From JAVDCA01 sp963819385 (GTDB lineage Bacteria; Pseudomonadota; Alphaproteobacteria; Rhizobiales; Xanthobacteraceae): DNA of 64,000 nt. The notes below the pieces were generated by a model. The model was not told the DNA's origin and searched no databases. It worked only from the letters and a program-made list of their open reading frames with translations. Made by a program: the position numbers and the translations under genes. The stretch covers positions 1,252,144 through 1,316,143 of the forward strand of contig CAWFVV010000003.1 in the NCBI GenBank assembly GCA_963819385.1, in the 5' to 3' direction. Below are positions 1 through 10,111 of the stretch, in pieces; position 1 is the first letter of the stretch; each line of letters begins with the position of its first letter.

Positions 1-1474
1 GCAGCAGGTAGTTCGCCATCGTCGGCACCAGCGTGCGCGACAGGATGAACGAGCATGTCATCGCGGCGATGACGGCTTCCGCCATCGGCACGAACAGGAA
101 GCGCGCGACGCCGTCGAGGAAGAACATCGGCACGAACACGATGCAGATGCACAGCAGCGAGACGAAGGCGGGCGTCACGATCTGCGCGGCGCCGTCGAGG
201 ATCGCGGGCTCGACCTCCTTGCCCTGTTCGAGATGCCAGTTGATGTTCTCGATCGTGACGGTGGCGTCGTCGACCAGGATGCCGACCGCGAGCGCGAGGC
301 CGCCGAGCGTCATGATGTTGAGGGTCTCGCCGAGCGCCCACAGTGCCGCGAGCGAGCCGAGCACCGACAGCGGGATCGAGGTCGCGATGATCACGGTCGA
401 GCGCCAGCTGCCGAGGAAGATCAGGATCATCAGGCTGGTGAGCGCCGCCGCGATCACGCCCTCGCGGATGACGCCGTTCACGGCGGCGCTGACGAACACC
501 GACTGGTCGCCGACCAGCGCGATCTTGAGGTTCGGCGGAACGAGCGACTTGAGCTCCGCGACCTTCTGCTTGATGCCGGCGATGATCGACAGCGTCGAGA
601 TCGCGCCGTTCTTGAGCACCAGCATCAGCACCGAGCGGCTGCCGTCGACGTGGACGATGTTGGTCTGCGGCGAGTTGCCGTCGCGCACGTGCGCGACGTC
701 GCGCAGGTAGATCATGGCGCTGTTGGCGCTCTTGATCGGCAGGTCGCCGAGGTCGCGGATGACGGATGGCGCGTTGTTGAGCTGGATTGCGTATTCGAGG
801 CTGCCGATCTTCTCGGTGCCGACCGGCGTGATCAGGTTCTGCGCCGCGAGCGTGTTGGCGACGTCCTGGCCCGAGAGCCCGCGCGCCTGCATCGCCGAGG
901 AGTCGAGGTCGATCTGCACCTGGCGGAACTTGCCGCCGAACGGATACGGGATGGCGGCGCCCTGCACGGTGACGAGCGGGGTGCGCACCACGTTGATCGC
1001 GAGGTCGAACAGGTTCTGCTCGGTGAGGCCCTGGCCGGAGAGGGCGAGCTGGATGATCGGGACCGTCGAGGCGTTGTAGTTGAGGATCAGCGGCGGCGTC
1101 GTGTTCGGCGGCATCGACTTGAGCAGCGTCTGGGAGATCGCGGTGACCTGCGCATTGGCCATGCGGATGTCGACGTTCGGCTGGAAGAACACCTTGATGA
1201 TGCCGAAGCCGATGTAGGAGTTGGCCTCGATGTGCTCGATGTCGTTGACGGTGGTCGTCAGCGCGCGCTCGAACTGGGTCGTGATGCGCCCCGACATCTG
1301 GTCGGGCGGCAGGCCGGTGTACTGCCACACCACGGCGATGACCGGGATGCGGATGTCGGGAAAGATGTCGACCGGGGTGCGCAGTGCCGCGAGCGGGCCG
1401 ATAATGAGGACGAGCAGCGCGAGAACGACGAACGTATACGGCCGCCGCAATGCGATGCGGACAATTCCAACCAT
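1..1474 (-). CDS. RND-family efflux pump inner-membrane permease (AcrB/MexB-like), 5' part
   Basis: Inner-membrane proton-driven exporter of the HAE1 type; the partial protein has about 490 of the usual ~1,040 residues and runs off the left edge. Visible: an N-terminal membrane helix after MVGIVRIALRRP, the porter-domain stretch around residues 40-330, then TM2-TM5, with the TM4 motif GILVDDATV whose two aspartates (about residues 402-403) are the proton-relay pair of RND pumps. ATG at 1474 was chosen because it gives the canonical short cytoplasmic start. A membrane-fusion partner would be expected upstream in such operons but is not in the 173 bases to the next gene, which is the same strand but unrelated. 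Substrate cannot be told from this part. Confidence 0.93.
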   Translation of the reverse strand, partial: MVGIVRIALRRPYTFVVLALLVLIIGPLAALRTPVDIFPDIRIPVIAVVWQYTGLPPDQMSGRITTQFERALTTTVNDIEHIEANSYIGFGIIKVFFQPNVDIRMANAQVTAISQTLLKSMPPNTTPPLILNYNASTVPIIQLALSGQGLTEQNLFDLAINVVRTPLVTVQGAAIPYPFGGKFRQVQIDLDSSAMQARGLSGQDVANTLAAQNLITPVGTEKIGSLEYAIQLNNAPSVIRDLGDLPIKSANSAMIYLRDVAHVRDGNSPQTNIVHVDGSRSVLMLVLKNGAISTLSIIAGIKQKVAELKSLVPPNLKIALVGDQSVFVSAAVNGVIREGVIAAALTSLMILIFLGSWRSTVIIATSIPLSVLGSLAALWALGETLNIMTLGGLALAVGILVDDATVTIENINWHLEQGKEVEPAILDGAAQIVTPAFVSLLCICIVFVPMFFLDGVARFLFVPMAEAVIAAMTCSFILSRTLVPTMANYLL

Positions 1475-1647
1475 TCGGCGGGTGCTCCCTGTGCGGAGCA
1501 CCGGTGTATCATAAAGCGTGGCTTGCGCATGGCCGCGAGCCCGTGGCGCGGCGATCGGGCGCATAAAATTCCCGTAAAATCTGCAACTTAACGAATGGGC
1601 ACGGGGCCGAGCCCGTCGCTGCCGCGGGCTTGCGCGACGAGGCGGTT

Positions 1648-2832
1648 CTAAAATCCGTAGCGCGCGCCGAGCGAGAATCCCTGCGCCACCAGCGAGGTGG
1701 TGTTGAACGTCGGCTGCGGCCGGTTCGGTCCGCCGACGATACCCGATCCCGGGACCAGGTTCGGGTTGACGGCAGTGTCGATCAGGCCGCCGGCACGCTG
1801 CACGCCGGTCCAGTACAGCACGTCGTAGCCGGCGATGAGCCGCCATTGCGGCGTGAGCTGGTAGCCGGCCTTGAGCTCGAGTTCCGGAACGGCGGCGAAG
1901 CGGGTGTGCGAGTAGTTGCCGATGTTGGTCGGCAGCGCCAGCAGGTCGCCCGGCGACACCGTGGTGGCGCCGCCGGCCGGCGTGACCGCGGTCGAGCCGT
2001 TGATCTGCGCGGTGTTGATGTTGGCGCCGAGCGCGACCTTGGCGCGCCAGTCGAGCGACCACGGCCCGCTGTTGAATTCGCCGGTGAGCCCGAGATCGAG
2101 TCCGTGGAAATCGCTGGTCGCATCGAACTGGTCGATGCCGGCGATCACCGTGCCGGGCGGGATGGGGAGGGGGGCTCCCGGCAGAACGGTGGTCGAGTTC
2201 GATATCCGGAGCCGGTCGGATGCGTGCAGGTAGCGATAGCCGATCAACGCGCTGATGCGCTCGCCGCCGAAGCGGCCGACGTCCTGGCGATACAGGATGC
2301 CGGCGCCGAGCAGGCGTGACGTCTCGTTGATCGCCACCGACCCCGACGAGGTGCCCGGCGACGCGACGAGCAGCGTGTTCTGCAAGCCGGTCGTGGCGTC
2401 GATGAACGGCCGCGCCAGCAGCGGCGTGCCGCCGGAGCTTGCCGCAAAGTTGGTCGATGCATCCGCAAGATCGAAGAAGCTCGCCTCGATCCCGCGGGTG
2501 TGGCGCGGATCGAGCCAGTAGCCCGCGGTGATCCGGCCGCCCGGGCGCCAGCCGTCGTTGACCGCGGAGCCGCCGAACAGCACCGTGGTGCCGGGCGCGC
2601 CGAGCATGCCGGTCGGGCCGGTCGTAACCAGGGCCGGCAGATGGTCGCCCTTGACGGTCCAGGCGAGCGCGTCGATCCCGACCCAGAACGGAGAGGGGTC
2701 GGCCGGCGGCGCAGGCGGCGCTTTTGTCGCCAACGGCAAGTCGGCCGCCGCGGCGCCCGCCGCGGCCACTGTCGCGAGCAGCAACGCAAGGCTGCCAACC
2801 CGGACCGCCCCGCCAATCGATTTGCCGATCAT
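1648..2832 (-). CDS. BBP7-like outer-membrane beta-barrel protein
   Basis: 394-residue secreted protein predicted to sit in the outer membrane. A signal peptide (MIGKSIGGAVRVGSL... AGAAAAD) is followed by a Pro/Ala linker and the start FWVGIDALAWTVKGD; alternating short strands such as GYWLDPRHTRGIEASFFDL, LIGYRYLH and LKAGYQLTPQWRLIAGYD resemble the BBP7 (beta-barrel porin-7) family, and the chain ends in F, as barrel proteins do. ATG 2832 is preferred over an upstream in-frame ATG at 2910 because a GAGGGG ribosome-binding sequence precedes it and the signal peptide starts there. Role (pore or structural) is unknown. Confidence 0.75.
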   Translation of the reverse strand: MIGKSIGGAVRVGSLALLLATVAAAGAAAADLPLATKAPPAPPADPSPFWVGIDALAWTVKGDHLPALVTTGPTGMLGAPGTTVLFGGSAVNDGWRPGGRITAGYWLDPRHTRGIEASFFDLADASTNFAASSGGTPLLARPFIDATTGLQNTLLVASPGTSSGSVAINETSRLLGAGILYRQDVGRFGGERISALIGYRYLHASDRLRISNSTTVLPGAPLPIPPGTVIAGIDQFDATSDFHGLDLGLTGEFNSGPWSLDWRAKVALGANINTAQINGSTAVTPAGGATTVSPGDLLALPTNIGNYSHTRFAAVPELELKAGYQLTPQWRLIAGYDVLYWTGVQRAGGLIDTAVNPNLVPGSGIVGGPNRPQPTFNTTSLVAQGFSLGARYGF

Positions 2833-3152
2833 GATGCCCCTCGCGGAATCGACTGGATCATGTCCGGTCCGATGCCGCAAGGCGCCCGCGCGTCCATTGG
2901 TCGCGGTCATGTCGGGGCGGAATGCTTCGCAATTTCAGCGGGAAATGGCCGATCCGGGCGCGGCCCGGCATGCCGGCGCGCCGTTCTACGTCCAAAGGCG
3001 TATGCGGTCCGGGACGTGCGGATATTGCCTGACGGCCAATTGAATGAATAATCGCGCCCACGCGAGGTACGTCGAAAACCCTCCATCCAAGGGGAGGGGG
3101 TGCCTCGCCCACCCAGGCATTAGCCATAACAATTGGACGATGGGAGGTTTAC

Positions 3153-4484
3153 GTGAGTCACAACGGTCCCACCCGTACCCGCCGCAACGTGCTCAAGGCC
3201 GGCGGCGCCATTCTCGCCGCGACGGCATTCCCGCGCATCTCCGTGGGCGCAGACCAACCGCCGATTGGCACCTGGCCGGCCGGCTCGCAGGGCAATTCGG
3301 TCTCGATCGGCGCTGCCGTGCCGCGCACCGGCACCTACGCGGTGCAGGGCGAGGATGAGCTCAAGGGCATGCAGCTCGCGGTCGAGCACATCAACAGCGG
3401 GCATGCGCTCATCAAGAAGATCTCGCCGAAGACCGCGAAGGGCGTGCTCGGCAAGGAAGTGAAGCTGCTCGTCGCCGACAGCGCCGCCAAGCCGAACGAC
3501 GCCGTGCAGGCACAGCAGCGCTTCATCGCCGACAGCAAGATCGTGCTGATGACCGGCTCGACCTCGAGCGCGGTCGCGGTCGCGCTCAACAAGCTCGCGC
3601 AGCGCGAGCACGTGCTCTACGCCGCCGCGATCTCGGGCTCGAACGACACCACCGGCAAGGACTGCGTACGCTACGGCTTCCGCCAGTGCTTCTACGGCGA
3701 GACCGCCGCGAACGCGATCGGCCCGGTCCTGCTCAAGGCCTACGGCAAGAACCGCAAGGCCGCGTTCATGACGCCGGACTACACCTACGGCCACACGGTC
3801 ACCAAGTCGGTGAACGATTATCTGGCCAAGAACGGCGGCTGGACCATGGTGACCAACCAGGTCTCGCCGCTCGGCGCGCCGGATTTCAGCCAGTACCTCA
3901 CCAACATCGCGAACTCGGGCGCCGAGTTCCTGGTGAACGTGAACTGGGGCCACGACGCGGTGCTCTCGGTCCAGCAGGCCAAGCAGTTCGGCATCATCCC
4001 GAAGATGAAGCTCGTGGTGCCGTACCAGATCCCCTTCCTGGCCAAGGAAGTGGGCCCCGAGTTGACCGAGGGCGTCTACGCCTCGACCGACTTCTGGTGG
4101 ACGCTCGAGGACAAGTTCCCGCTGGCGAAGATGTTCGTCGACGAGTTCACCAAGAAGTACGGCTACAAGCCGGAATGGGGCGCCGAGAACGGCTACATGC
4201 AGTTCGCGATCTGGGCCCGCATGGTCGAAGGTGCCGGCACCTTCTATCCGCCGGCTGTGATCAAGGAGCTGGAGAAGGGCGAGACTTTCCAGTCCATGGT
4301 CGGCGATGTGCACTTCCGACCCGAGGACCACCAGCTCGTTCGCCCGGTGATCATCGTCAAGGGCAAGGCGCCCAAGGACATGAAGAACAAGGAAGACTAC
4401 TGGGAGGTCACCGAGGTCGTCCCGGGCGAGCCGCTGATGCAGAAGCCGGATGCGTTCGGCTGCAAGCTCGGCGAATACACCTGA
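3153..4484 (+). CDS. Branched-chain amino acid/amide-type ABC transporter substrate-binding protein, Tat-exported
   Basis: Periplasmic ligand-binding protein of the Leu/Ile/Val-BP (Peripla_BP_6) family, 443 residues. The N-terminus has a twin-arginine signal (TRTRRNVLKAGG, Arg10-Arg11) followed by a hydrophobic Ala-rich stretch. The mature part shows the family start IGAAVPRTGTYAVQGEDEL and the segment VKLLVADSAAKPNDAVQ, where ligand-binding residues normally lie. Start is GTG at 3153 with GGGAGG six bases upstream. It heads a four-gene operon with LivH, LivM-LivG and LivF. The ligand is not deducible; related proteins take amino acids, amides, urea or aromatic acids. Confidence 0.93.
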   Translation: MSHNGPTRTRRNVLKAGGAILAATAFPRISVGADQPPIGTWPAGSQGNSVSIGAAVPRTGTYAVQGEDELKGMQLAVEHINSGHALIKKISPKTAKGVLGKEVKLLVADSAAKPNDAVQAQQRFIADSKIVLMTGSTSSAVAVALNKLAQREHVLYAAAISGSNDTTGKDCVRYGFRQCFYGETAANAIGPVLLKAYGKNRKAAFMTPDYTYGHTVTKSVNDYLAKNGGWTMVTNQVSPLGAPDFSQYLTNIANSGAEFLVNVNWGHDAVLSVQQAKQFGIIPKMKLVVPYQIPFLAKEVGPELTEGVYASTDFWWTLEDKFPLAKMFVDEFTKKYGYKPEWGAENGYMQFAIWARMVEGAGTFYPPAVIKELEKGETFQSMVGDVHFRPEDHQLVRPVIIVKGKAPKDMKNKEDYWEVTEVVPGEPLMQKPDAFGCKLGEYT

Positions 4485-4599
4485 GCGGACGTCAGGGACG
4501 GCATCCCGGTTCCGGAGCTCGCAATCTGGTGAAACCCCCGATGCGGGCTTCGGAAACGAACGGGATGCTGTTAATGTCTCAGGGCGAGCACAGCGTCTG

Positions 4600-4650
4600 A
4601 ACCCGGAATTCGCGGCCGCCGCCGGTGCGGCGGCCGGCGAAATCCGGGTT
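4600..4650 (+). repeat. Large GC-rich inverted repeat in the transporter operon
   Basis: The bases 4600-4622 and 4628-4650 form a long imperfect hairpin (arms beginning AACCCGGA and ending TCCGGGTT, with GGCCGCCGC/GCGGCGGCC in the middle). It has no T-run, so it is not a classic terminator. Its place, between the binding-protein gene and livH, is where stem-loops that stabilise the upstream mRNA or attenuate downstream expression are often found; that role is inferred. Confidence 0.6.
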
Positions 4651-4684
4651 AGGCGTGTGGCGATCCCGAGGGGCGGGGTTATTC

Positions 4685-5584
4685 GTGATCAACTGGGTCA
4701 ATCTCGTTTCGCAGATGTTCAACGGCCTGGTGCTGGGCGCGCTGCTCGCGCTCATCAGCTCGGGCCTCACCATCATTTACGGCACGCTCGGCGTGCTGAA
4801 CCTCGCGCACGGCGCGATGTTCATGCTCGGCGGCTACGCCGGCTTCCTCGCCTATGAATACACCGACTCCTACATCGTCGCGGTCCTGGCCGGCACCCTG
4901 TTCGTGATGCTGGTCGGCGTCGTGATGGAGCGGGTCATCATCCGTCATTTCTACAGCCGGCCGGGCGAGGACCAGCTGCTCGTCACCTTCGGCCTCGGCA
5001 TCGTCTTCGTCGAGCTCGTGCGCCTTGGTTTCGGCAGCCTCTCGAAGGTCGTGCCGGCGCCGGCGCTCCACATTCCGTTTTCCGAGATCACCGTGCCGCC
5101 GATCATCTCGCTCGGGTTCATGTTCTATCCGACCTATCGGCTCGAGGTGGTCGGCATCGTGGCGGTCGCGCTCCTCGCGCTGTTCATCGTGCTCTACCGC
5201 ACGCGCATCGGCATGATCGTGCGCGCCGGCATCGAGGATTTCGGCATGGTCGGTGCGCTCGGCATCAACGTCTATCGCGTGTTCATGCTGGTGTTCGGCA
5301 TCGGCGCGATGGCGGCCGGCTTCGCCGGCATCGTCAACGCGCCGGTGGTGTCGCTCACGCCCGACATGGGCGAGGCCATCCTGGTGCAGACCTTCGTCGT
5401 CGTCGTCATCGGCGGCGTCGGCTCGTTCCCGGGCGCGGTGCTCGGCGGTGTGATCGCCGGCGAGATCATCAGCATCACCGCGATGGTCGATCCCGCCTAC
5501 TCCTATGTCATGCTGTTTGCCGCGATGACGCTCGTGCTGCTGGTGCGGCCGCACGGCCTGCTCGGCACCGCGACCCGCGAGTGA
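4685..5584 (+). CDS. livH: Branched-chain amino acid ABC transporter permease, LivH type
   Basis: Inner-membrane permease, 299 residues from GTG 4685, with about eight hydrophobic segments. The family motif GLTIIYGTLGVLNLAHGAMFMLG lies near residues 25-48, and the cytoplasmic coupling loop (IVRAGIEDFGMVGALGIN) near 180-197 contacts the ATPases. GTG 4685 was chosen over an ATG at 4625 because a GAGGGGCGGGG ribosome-binding stretch precedes it and the extra 20 residues are not typical. It is separated from the binding-protein gene by 200 bases holding a large hairpin and is followed after 13 bases by the LivM-LivG gene. Confidence 0.92.
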   Translation: MINWVNLVSQMFNGLVLGALLALISSGLTIIYGTLGVLNLAHGAMFMLGGYAGFLAYEYTDSYIVAVLAGTLFVMLVGVVMERVIIRHFYSRPGEDQLLVTFGLGIVFVELVRLGFGSLSKVVPAPALHIPFSEITVPPIISLGFMFYPTYRLEVVGIVAVALLALFIVLYRTRIGMIVRAGIEDFGMVGALGINVYRVFMLVFGIGAMAAGFAGIVNAPVVSLTPDMGEAILVQTFVVVVIGGVGSFPGAVLGGVIAGEIISITAMVDPAYSYVMLFAAMTLVLLVRPHGLLGTATRE

Positions 5585-5597
5585 GCACGGCCGTCTG

Positions 5598-7468
5598 ATG
5601 GTCAAGCGACATCCCCTCCTGGTCGAGCTGTTCACGGCGATCGCGCTGATTCTGGCGCCGTTCGTGCTGCCGCACATCGGCTTCGCGCCCAACACCATCA
5701 ACCGCATCCTGGTGTGGGGCCTGTTCGGCATCGGCTTCGATATCCTGTTCGGCTACACGGGCCTGCTCTCGTTCGGCCAGTCGGCGTTCTACGGCACCGG
5801 CGGCTTCGTCGCCGCCTACCTGCTCACCCGCATGGGCTTTCCGAGCGTCTGGCTCGCGCTGATCATCGGCATGGTGGTCGCCGGCGCCGTCGGCTGGCTG
5901 GTCGGGCTGATCGCGCTGCGCAGCACCGGCATCTATTTCGCGATGATCACGGTGGCGATCGCCGAGGTGTTCTTCTTCACCGAGTTCTCGCCGCTCTCCG
6001 CCTACACGGGCGGCGAGAACGGCCTGCCGGGCGTGCCGACGCCCAGCCTTTATCTCGGCTTCACGACCATCCAGTTCAACACCGCCGAATCCCTCTACGT
6101 GTTCCTGGCCGCCTGCTATTTCGTCGGCATGGCGATCGCGCTGCGCATCGTGCGCTCGCCGGTCGGCGCGGTGCTGAGCGCGATCCGCGACAACCCGCTG
6201 CGCGCCGCCGCGGTCGGCCACAACATCCACGGCTACAAGCTCGCCGCCTTCGTCATCGCGGCCGCCTATGCGGGCTTCGCGGGCGGTCTCCTCGGCGTGC
6301 TGCAGGCCTTCATGCCGCCGGACGCCTTCATGTTCGACACGTCCGGCCAGCTCGTCATGCAGACCGCGATCGGCGGCGCCGGCACGCTGTTCGGCCCGCT
6401 GGTCGGCGCCGCACTGTGGCTCTTCCTGCAGGATTTCCTCCAGAGTGCGTTCAATCTGGGCGCCGCCTGGAAGCTGGTGCTCGGCCTCGTCTTCGTGCTG
6501 CTGGTGTGCTTCCTGCGCCGCGGCATCGTCGGCGGCATCGTCGATTTGATCGGGCTGGTAAGCCGTGGCGGCGCAGCCAAGTCGAACGGCGCGGCTATCG
6601 CGGCGCCGGCGCCGGTAACTGCGTCTGTGGTTTCCGCCGAGCCGGCCAAGCCATCGACCAAGCCACCGGCCGTCGCGGTCATGCCGGCGCGCCGGCACGC
6701 GCTCGACGGGTTCAAGGGCCCGATCCTGCAGGCCACGGGCCTCACCAAGCGCTACGGCGGCCTCGTCGCCAACAGCGACATCGACTTCTCGGTCGAGCAC
6801 GGCGAGTTGCGCGGCATCATCGGCCCGAACGGCGCCGGCAAGACCACCTTCTTCAAGATGCTCACCTGCGAGGTGCCGCCGACCTCGGGCAAGATCGTGT
6901 TCGAGGGCCGCGATATCACGGGCAAGCACGTGACGGATGTCTGTCAGCTCGGGCTGACCAAGAGCTACCAGGTCAATCAGCTCTTCACCCGCCTCACGGT
7001 GCGCGAGAACCTGACCATCGCGGCGCTCGCGGCGCTACGCGGCAAGTTCCGCCTCGACATGTTCCGCAGCATCTCAGGCTTTCCCGGCCTGCGCGAGCAG
7101 GTCGAGCAGACGCTCGAGCTTGTCGACCTCACGGCGCGCCCCGACACAGCCGTAGCCGAGCTCGCCTATGGCGAGAAGCGGCGGCTCGAGATCGGCCTCG
7201 CGCTCGCCTCCTCGCCGAGCCTGCTTTTGCTCGATGAGCCGCTCGCCGGCATGAGCCCGCAGGAGCGGGTCGAGACCGTCAAGCTGCTCAAGTCGATCAG
7301 CCGCGGCCGCACCATGGTGATCATCGACCACGACATGGACTCGCTGTTCGAGCTGGTCGGGCGCGTCACCGTGCTGCAGGAAGGCCGCGTGCTCGTCGAA
7401 GGCACGCCGAACGAGATCAAGAGCAACGCCAAGGTGCAGGAAGCCTATCTGGGCGGGGTGCACGCCGC

Positions 7469-7472
<4 letters not shown>
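5598..7472 (+). CDS. Fused LivM permease - LivG ATPase of a branched-chain amino acid ABC transporter
   Basis: 624 residues combining two subunits that are usually separate. Residues 1-315 are a LivM permease (about eight membrane segments, motif GYTGLLSFGQSAFYG, coupling loop AIRDNPLRAAAVGHN). Residues 320-375 are an Ala/Pro/Lys linker. Residues 376-624 are a LivG ATPase: Walker A GPNGAGKT (409-416), a degenerate signature AYGEKR (523-528), Walker B LLLLDEP (542-548) and the switch histidine in IIDHD (578). LivM-LivG fusions are known in some alphaproteobacterial systems. The next gene, livF, overlaps its stop by four bases. Confidence 0.93.
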
Positions 7473-8167
<695 letters not shown>

Positions 8168-8218
8168 GCTGCTCGGCGGTCGCGACGTCGCACTACAGCT
8201 TCTCCGTCCTCCCGAGGC

Positions 8219-9118
8219 TCACTGCTGCAGCGATTTCTGCAGAATGATGATCTGCGAGGCGATCGAACTCGTGATCTGCTGCTGCAGGAAACTGTAGGCC
8301 GAGGGATTGAAGCCGTTCGGCGTGTAGCCGCGTGCGCGTGCCAATGGCGTGATCGGCGGCATCCTCTTTCCGAGGTTCGGTCCGTGCGCGAAGGCCAGCG
8401 TGAGCTTGTCGGTGTTGATCTCGGACAGGCTCCCCAGCATCGCGATGCTCTTGAAATGCACGAGCGCGAAGGTCGGTCCGGTCGAGCTGATGCTCTTCGT
8501 CACGACGAACTGTACGCTGCCTCCGAAGACGCTCTTGGGGGCGGAATCCGAAGTAGGCTTGGAGGAACCGGACGGCGGAAGCGGGTCGACGAGCGACGGC
8601 GTGGACGCGGCAAGCGCAACGAGATCCTTGATGCCCAGGGTTCCGGAAAGATTGGTGTCCGCCGACGGGCAATCGTAAGGCTTATATCCGGACTTCCAAT
8701 CCATGTAGATCTGTCGGACCGAAATCTGGATGTTTTCGTTGAACGTATGGTCGCGTCCCTCGTTGAGGTTGCCGGTTGTGCCCAGGGTATACGTACTGAT
8801 GTGCGTGAAATGGTTCAGGTTGCCGATATAGGACACGCTCGGAGCCAAGCCGCCGGAGTCGTTGACTTCGAGCGACAGAGCGACCTGGACGTCGAAATCA
8901 CCATCCAGCAGCCACAGACGATTGAACGACGCGGGATCGTCCGGCCGGTCGTCGCGAACCATGTCGCGTATTTCGCATTGCAGGCGTTGGACGATCGTCT
9001 TTGCGTTTGGCTGGTTGTAATGGTCGTAAGGCACGTCGTAGTACGGAACGCCGCAGCTTGTGCAGATCAGTGCGCCCGAAATAACGGCGTAACGCCGAAG
9101 AAGCTCACGACGCGACAT
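8219..9118 (-). CDS. Hypothetical envelope protein, possible lipoprotein
   Basis: 299-residue protein with an N-terminal signal (MSRRELLRRYAVISGALICTSCG) holding two cysteines that could serve as a poor lipobox; the mature part has no repeat or catalytic motif I recognise. It contains a Ser/Pro-rich patch (PLPPSGSSKPTSDSAP) in the middle and ends in a helix-forming Gln/Ser-rich tail. ATG 9118 was chosen over upstream in-frame starts because GGGGGGAAG stands just before it and the signal begins there. It converges with livF (51 bases apart) and lies downstream of a small basic protein gene on the same strand. Confidence 0.75.
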   Translation of the reverse strand: MSRRELLRRYAVISGALICTSCGVPYYDVPYDHYNQPNAKTIVQRLQCEIRDMVRDDRPDDPASFNRLWLLDGDFDVQVALSLEVNDSGGLAPSVSYIGNLNHFTHISTYTLGTTGNLNEGRDHTFNENIQISVRQIYMDWKSGYKPYDCPSADTNLSGTLGIKDLVALAASTPSLVDPLPPSGSSKPTSDSAPKSVFGGSVQFVVTKSISSTGPTFALVHFKSIAMLGSLSEINTDKLTLAFAHGPNLGKRMPPITPLARARGYTPNGFNPSAYSFLQQQITSSIASQIIILQKSLQQ

Positions 9119-9173
9119 ACTTCCCCCCATGCGCCAAGCGGCGCCACGCGCACGATGCTGTTCACGATGTCGT

Positions 9174-9452
9174 CTAGGCGCACTCGCCCGGGTACCAATG
9201 CGCGTTGCCGCCAAGATCGTCGGCAATCTGATTGCATTTCTGCTGAGTGATGTGCGGGAACTGCTTGTTGGGGCCGTCCAGGCCGGTCACCACGCAGCAG
9301 CCCGACCCGCCTGCGCCCGCAGCCATCATCATCGTCGCGGCCGCTTTCCTGGCGGGCCGTTTCTTCACGGCTGCTTTCTTCGCAGCCCGCTTCTTCGCTG
9401 CTGGTTTCTTCTTCGCGGCTGCCTTCTTTGCGCGTTTCACCGATTTTGCCAT
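9174..9452 (-). CDS. Small Lys/Ala-rich histone H1-like protein with a Cys-containing tail
   Basis: 92 residues. The first ~40 are a run of AKK/AAKKR repeats like bacterial histone H1-like proteins that bind DNA or polyanions; the remaining ~50 residues are neutral with four cysteines (GSGCCVVTG, QQKCNQIADD, YPGEC at the end). The start at 9452 follows GGGGAGAAG. It lies 55 bases upstream of the hypothetical envelope gene on the same strand, so the two may be co-transcribed. Function unknown; a basic nucleic-acid-binding arm attached to a small Cys-bearing domain is inferred only from composition. Confidence 0.7.
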   Translation of the reverse strand: MAKSVKRAKKAAAKKKPAAKKRAAKKAAVKKRPARKAAATMMMAAGAGGSGCCVVTGLDGPNKQFPHITQQKCNQIADDLGGNAHWYPGECA

Positions 9453-9777
9453 TGCGACTTCTCCCCACCGGATGGCCGACCGCCCTCGTGGAGGGCGCTA
9501 CCAATTTACCAATTCCAGGGGATACATTTGGAAATTGCAATAGGAGATCGGTGCACCTGTGTGGAAAAGACAGGGATGTGGCGCACGCGCCACAAGCTGT
9601 TTCCGAGCCGGGCGCAATTCCTGTTGGCGCTGATCGTGTGCAACTCCGTTGATCAGGGCCATCAGATGGAGCGGTGGCCGCGCGCGAGTTGCTGGCGGTA
9701 ACACCAGACAGCATGTACGTTTTTTAGTCGAAACAGGCGCTTGACCTCGGCCACTCACCTGTGGCCCATAAGTCGCC
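9453..9777. other. Divergent intergenic region
   Basis: 325 bases between the minus-strand basic-protein gene and the plus-strand zinc-ribbon gene. It must hold promoters for both. I see the minus-strand ribosome-binding site at its left edge and a local AT-rich stretch (about 9500-9545), but no convincing operator, RNA gene or terminator. Confidence 0.5.
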
Positions 9778-10050
9778 ATGGCCGAGCAAGCATCCACCCG
9801 CATGAACTGTCCGCACTGTGGGGCCGCCTATCGGGTGGTCGAGATCGAAGCGCAGTCCGATCCGGTCGAGATCACCTGCAAGAGCTGCGGGGGCCCGCTC
9901 GAGGGGAAGGCTGCTGAAATATTTCCTCGTCGACAAGCGCCGGCGCGCTCCGGTCCCGAAGCCTTCCGAGCCTGCCCCGCTGCATCTGCCGCGATAAGTC
10001 GCGGGCGCATGACGCGCGCCGATTGCTTTGCATCTTTGTTGATCAGGTGA
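9778..10050 (+). CDS. Small zinc-ribbon protein, probably frameshifted after residue ~40
   Basis: The N-terminal 40 residues hold a four-cysteine zinc ribbon: CPHC at 11-14 and CKSC at 38-41, with VVEIEA between, as in short MJ0042-like proteins of rhizobia. The remaining open frame (to 10050) is Arg/Ala-rich and unlike a folded protein. One frame over, from about 9914 to a TAA at 9995-9997, the DNA reads LKYFLVDKRRRAPVPK..., which is the expected tail of such proteins. So a single indel around 9901-9913 probably broke the frame; the intended gene would be 9778-9997. Confidence 0.65.
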   Translation: MAEQASTRMNCPHCGAAYRVVEIEAQSDPVEITCKSCGGPLEGKAAEIFPRRQAPARSGPEAFRACPAASAAISRGRMTRADCFASLLIR

Positions 10051-10111
10051 TGCCGATCCTGCCGCCGCAGGGCGGTTTTTCTCGCCATCGCGCTTCATCT
10101 ATTCTTCTCCG

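Noticed and set aside
233..1591. Long plus-strand open frame opposite the RND pump gene
   Set aside because: Arg/Asp/Glu-rich shadow of high-GC coding DNA; the opposite strand has a clear RND sequence.
3120..4331. Long minus-strand open frame opposite the binding-protein gene
   Set aside because: Shadow frame with skewed composition and no domain; binding protein is unmistakable.
4679..6929. Minus-strand frames opposite livH and the livM-livG fusion
   Set aside because: His/Asp/Arg/Ala-rich translations typical of antisense to GC-rich membrane protein genes.
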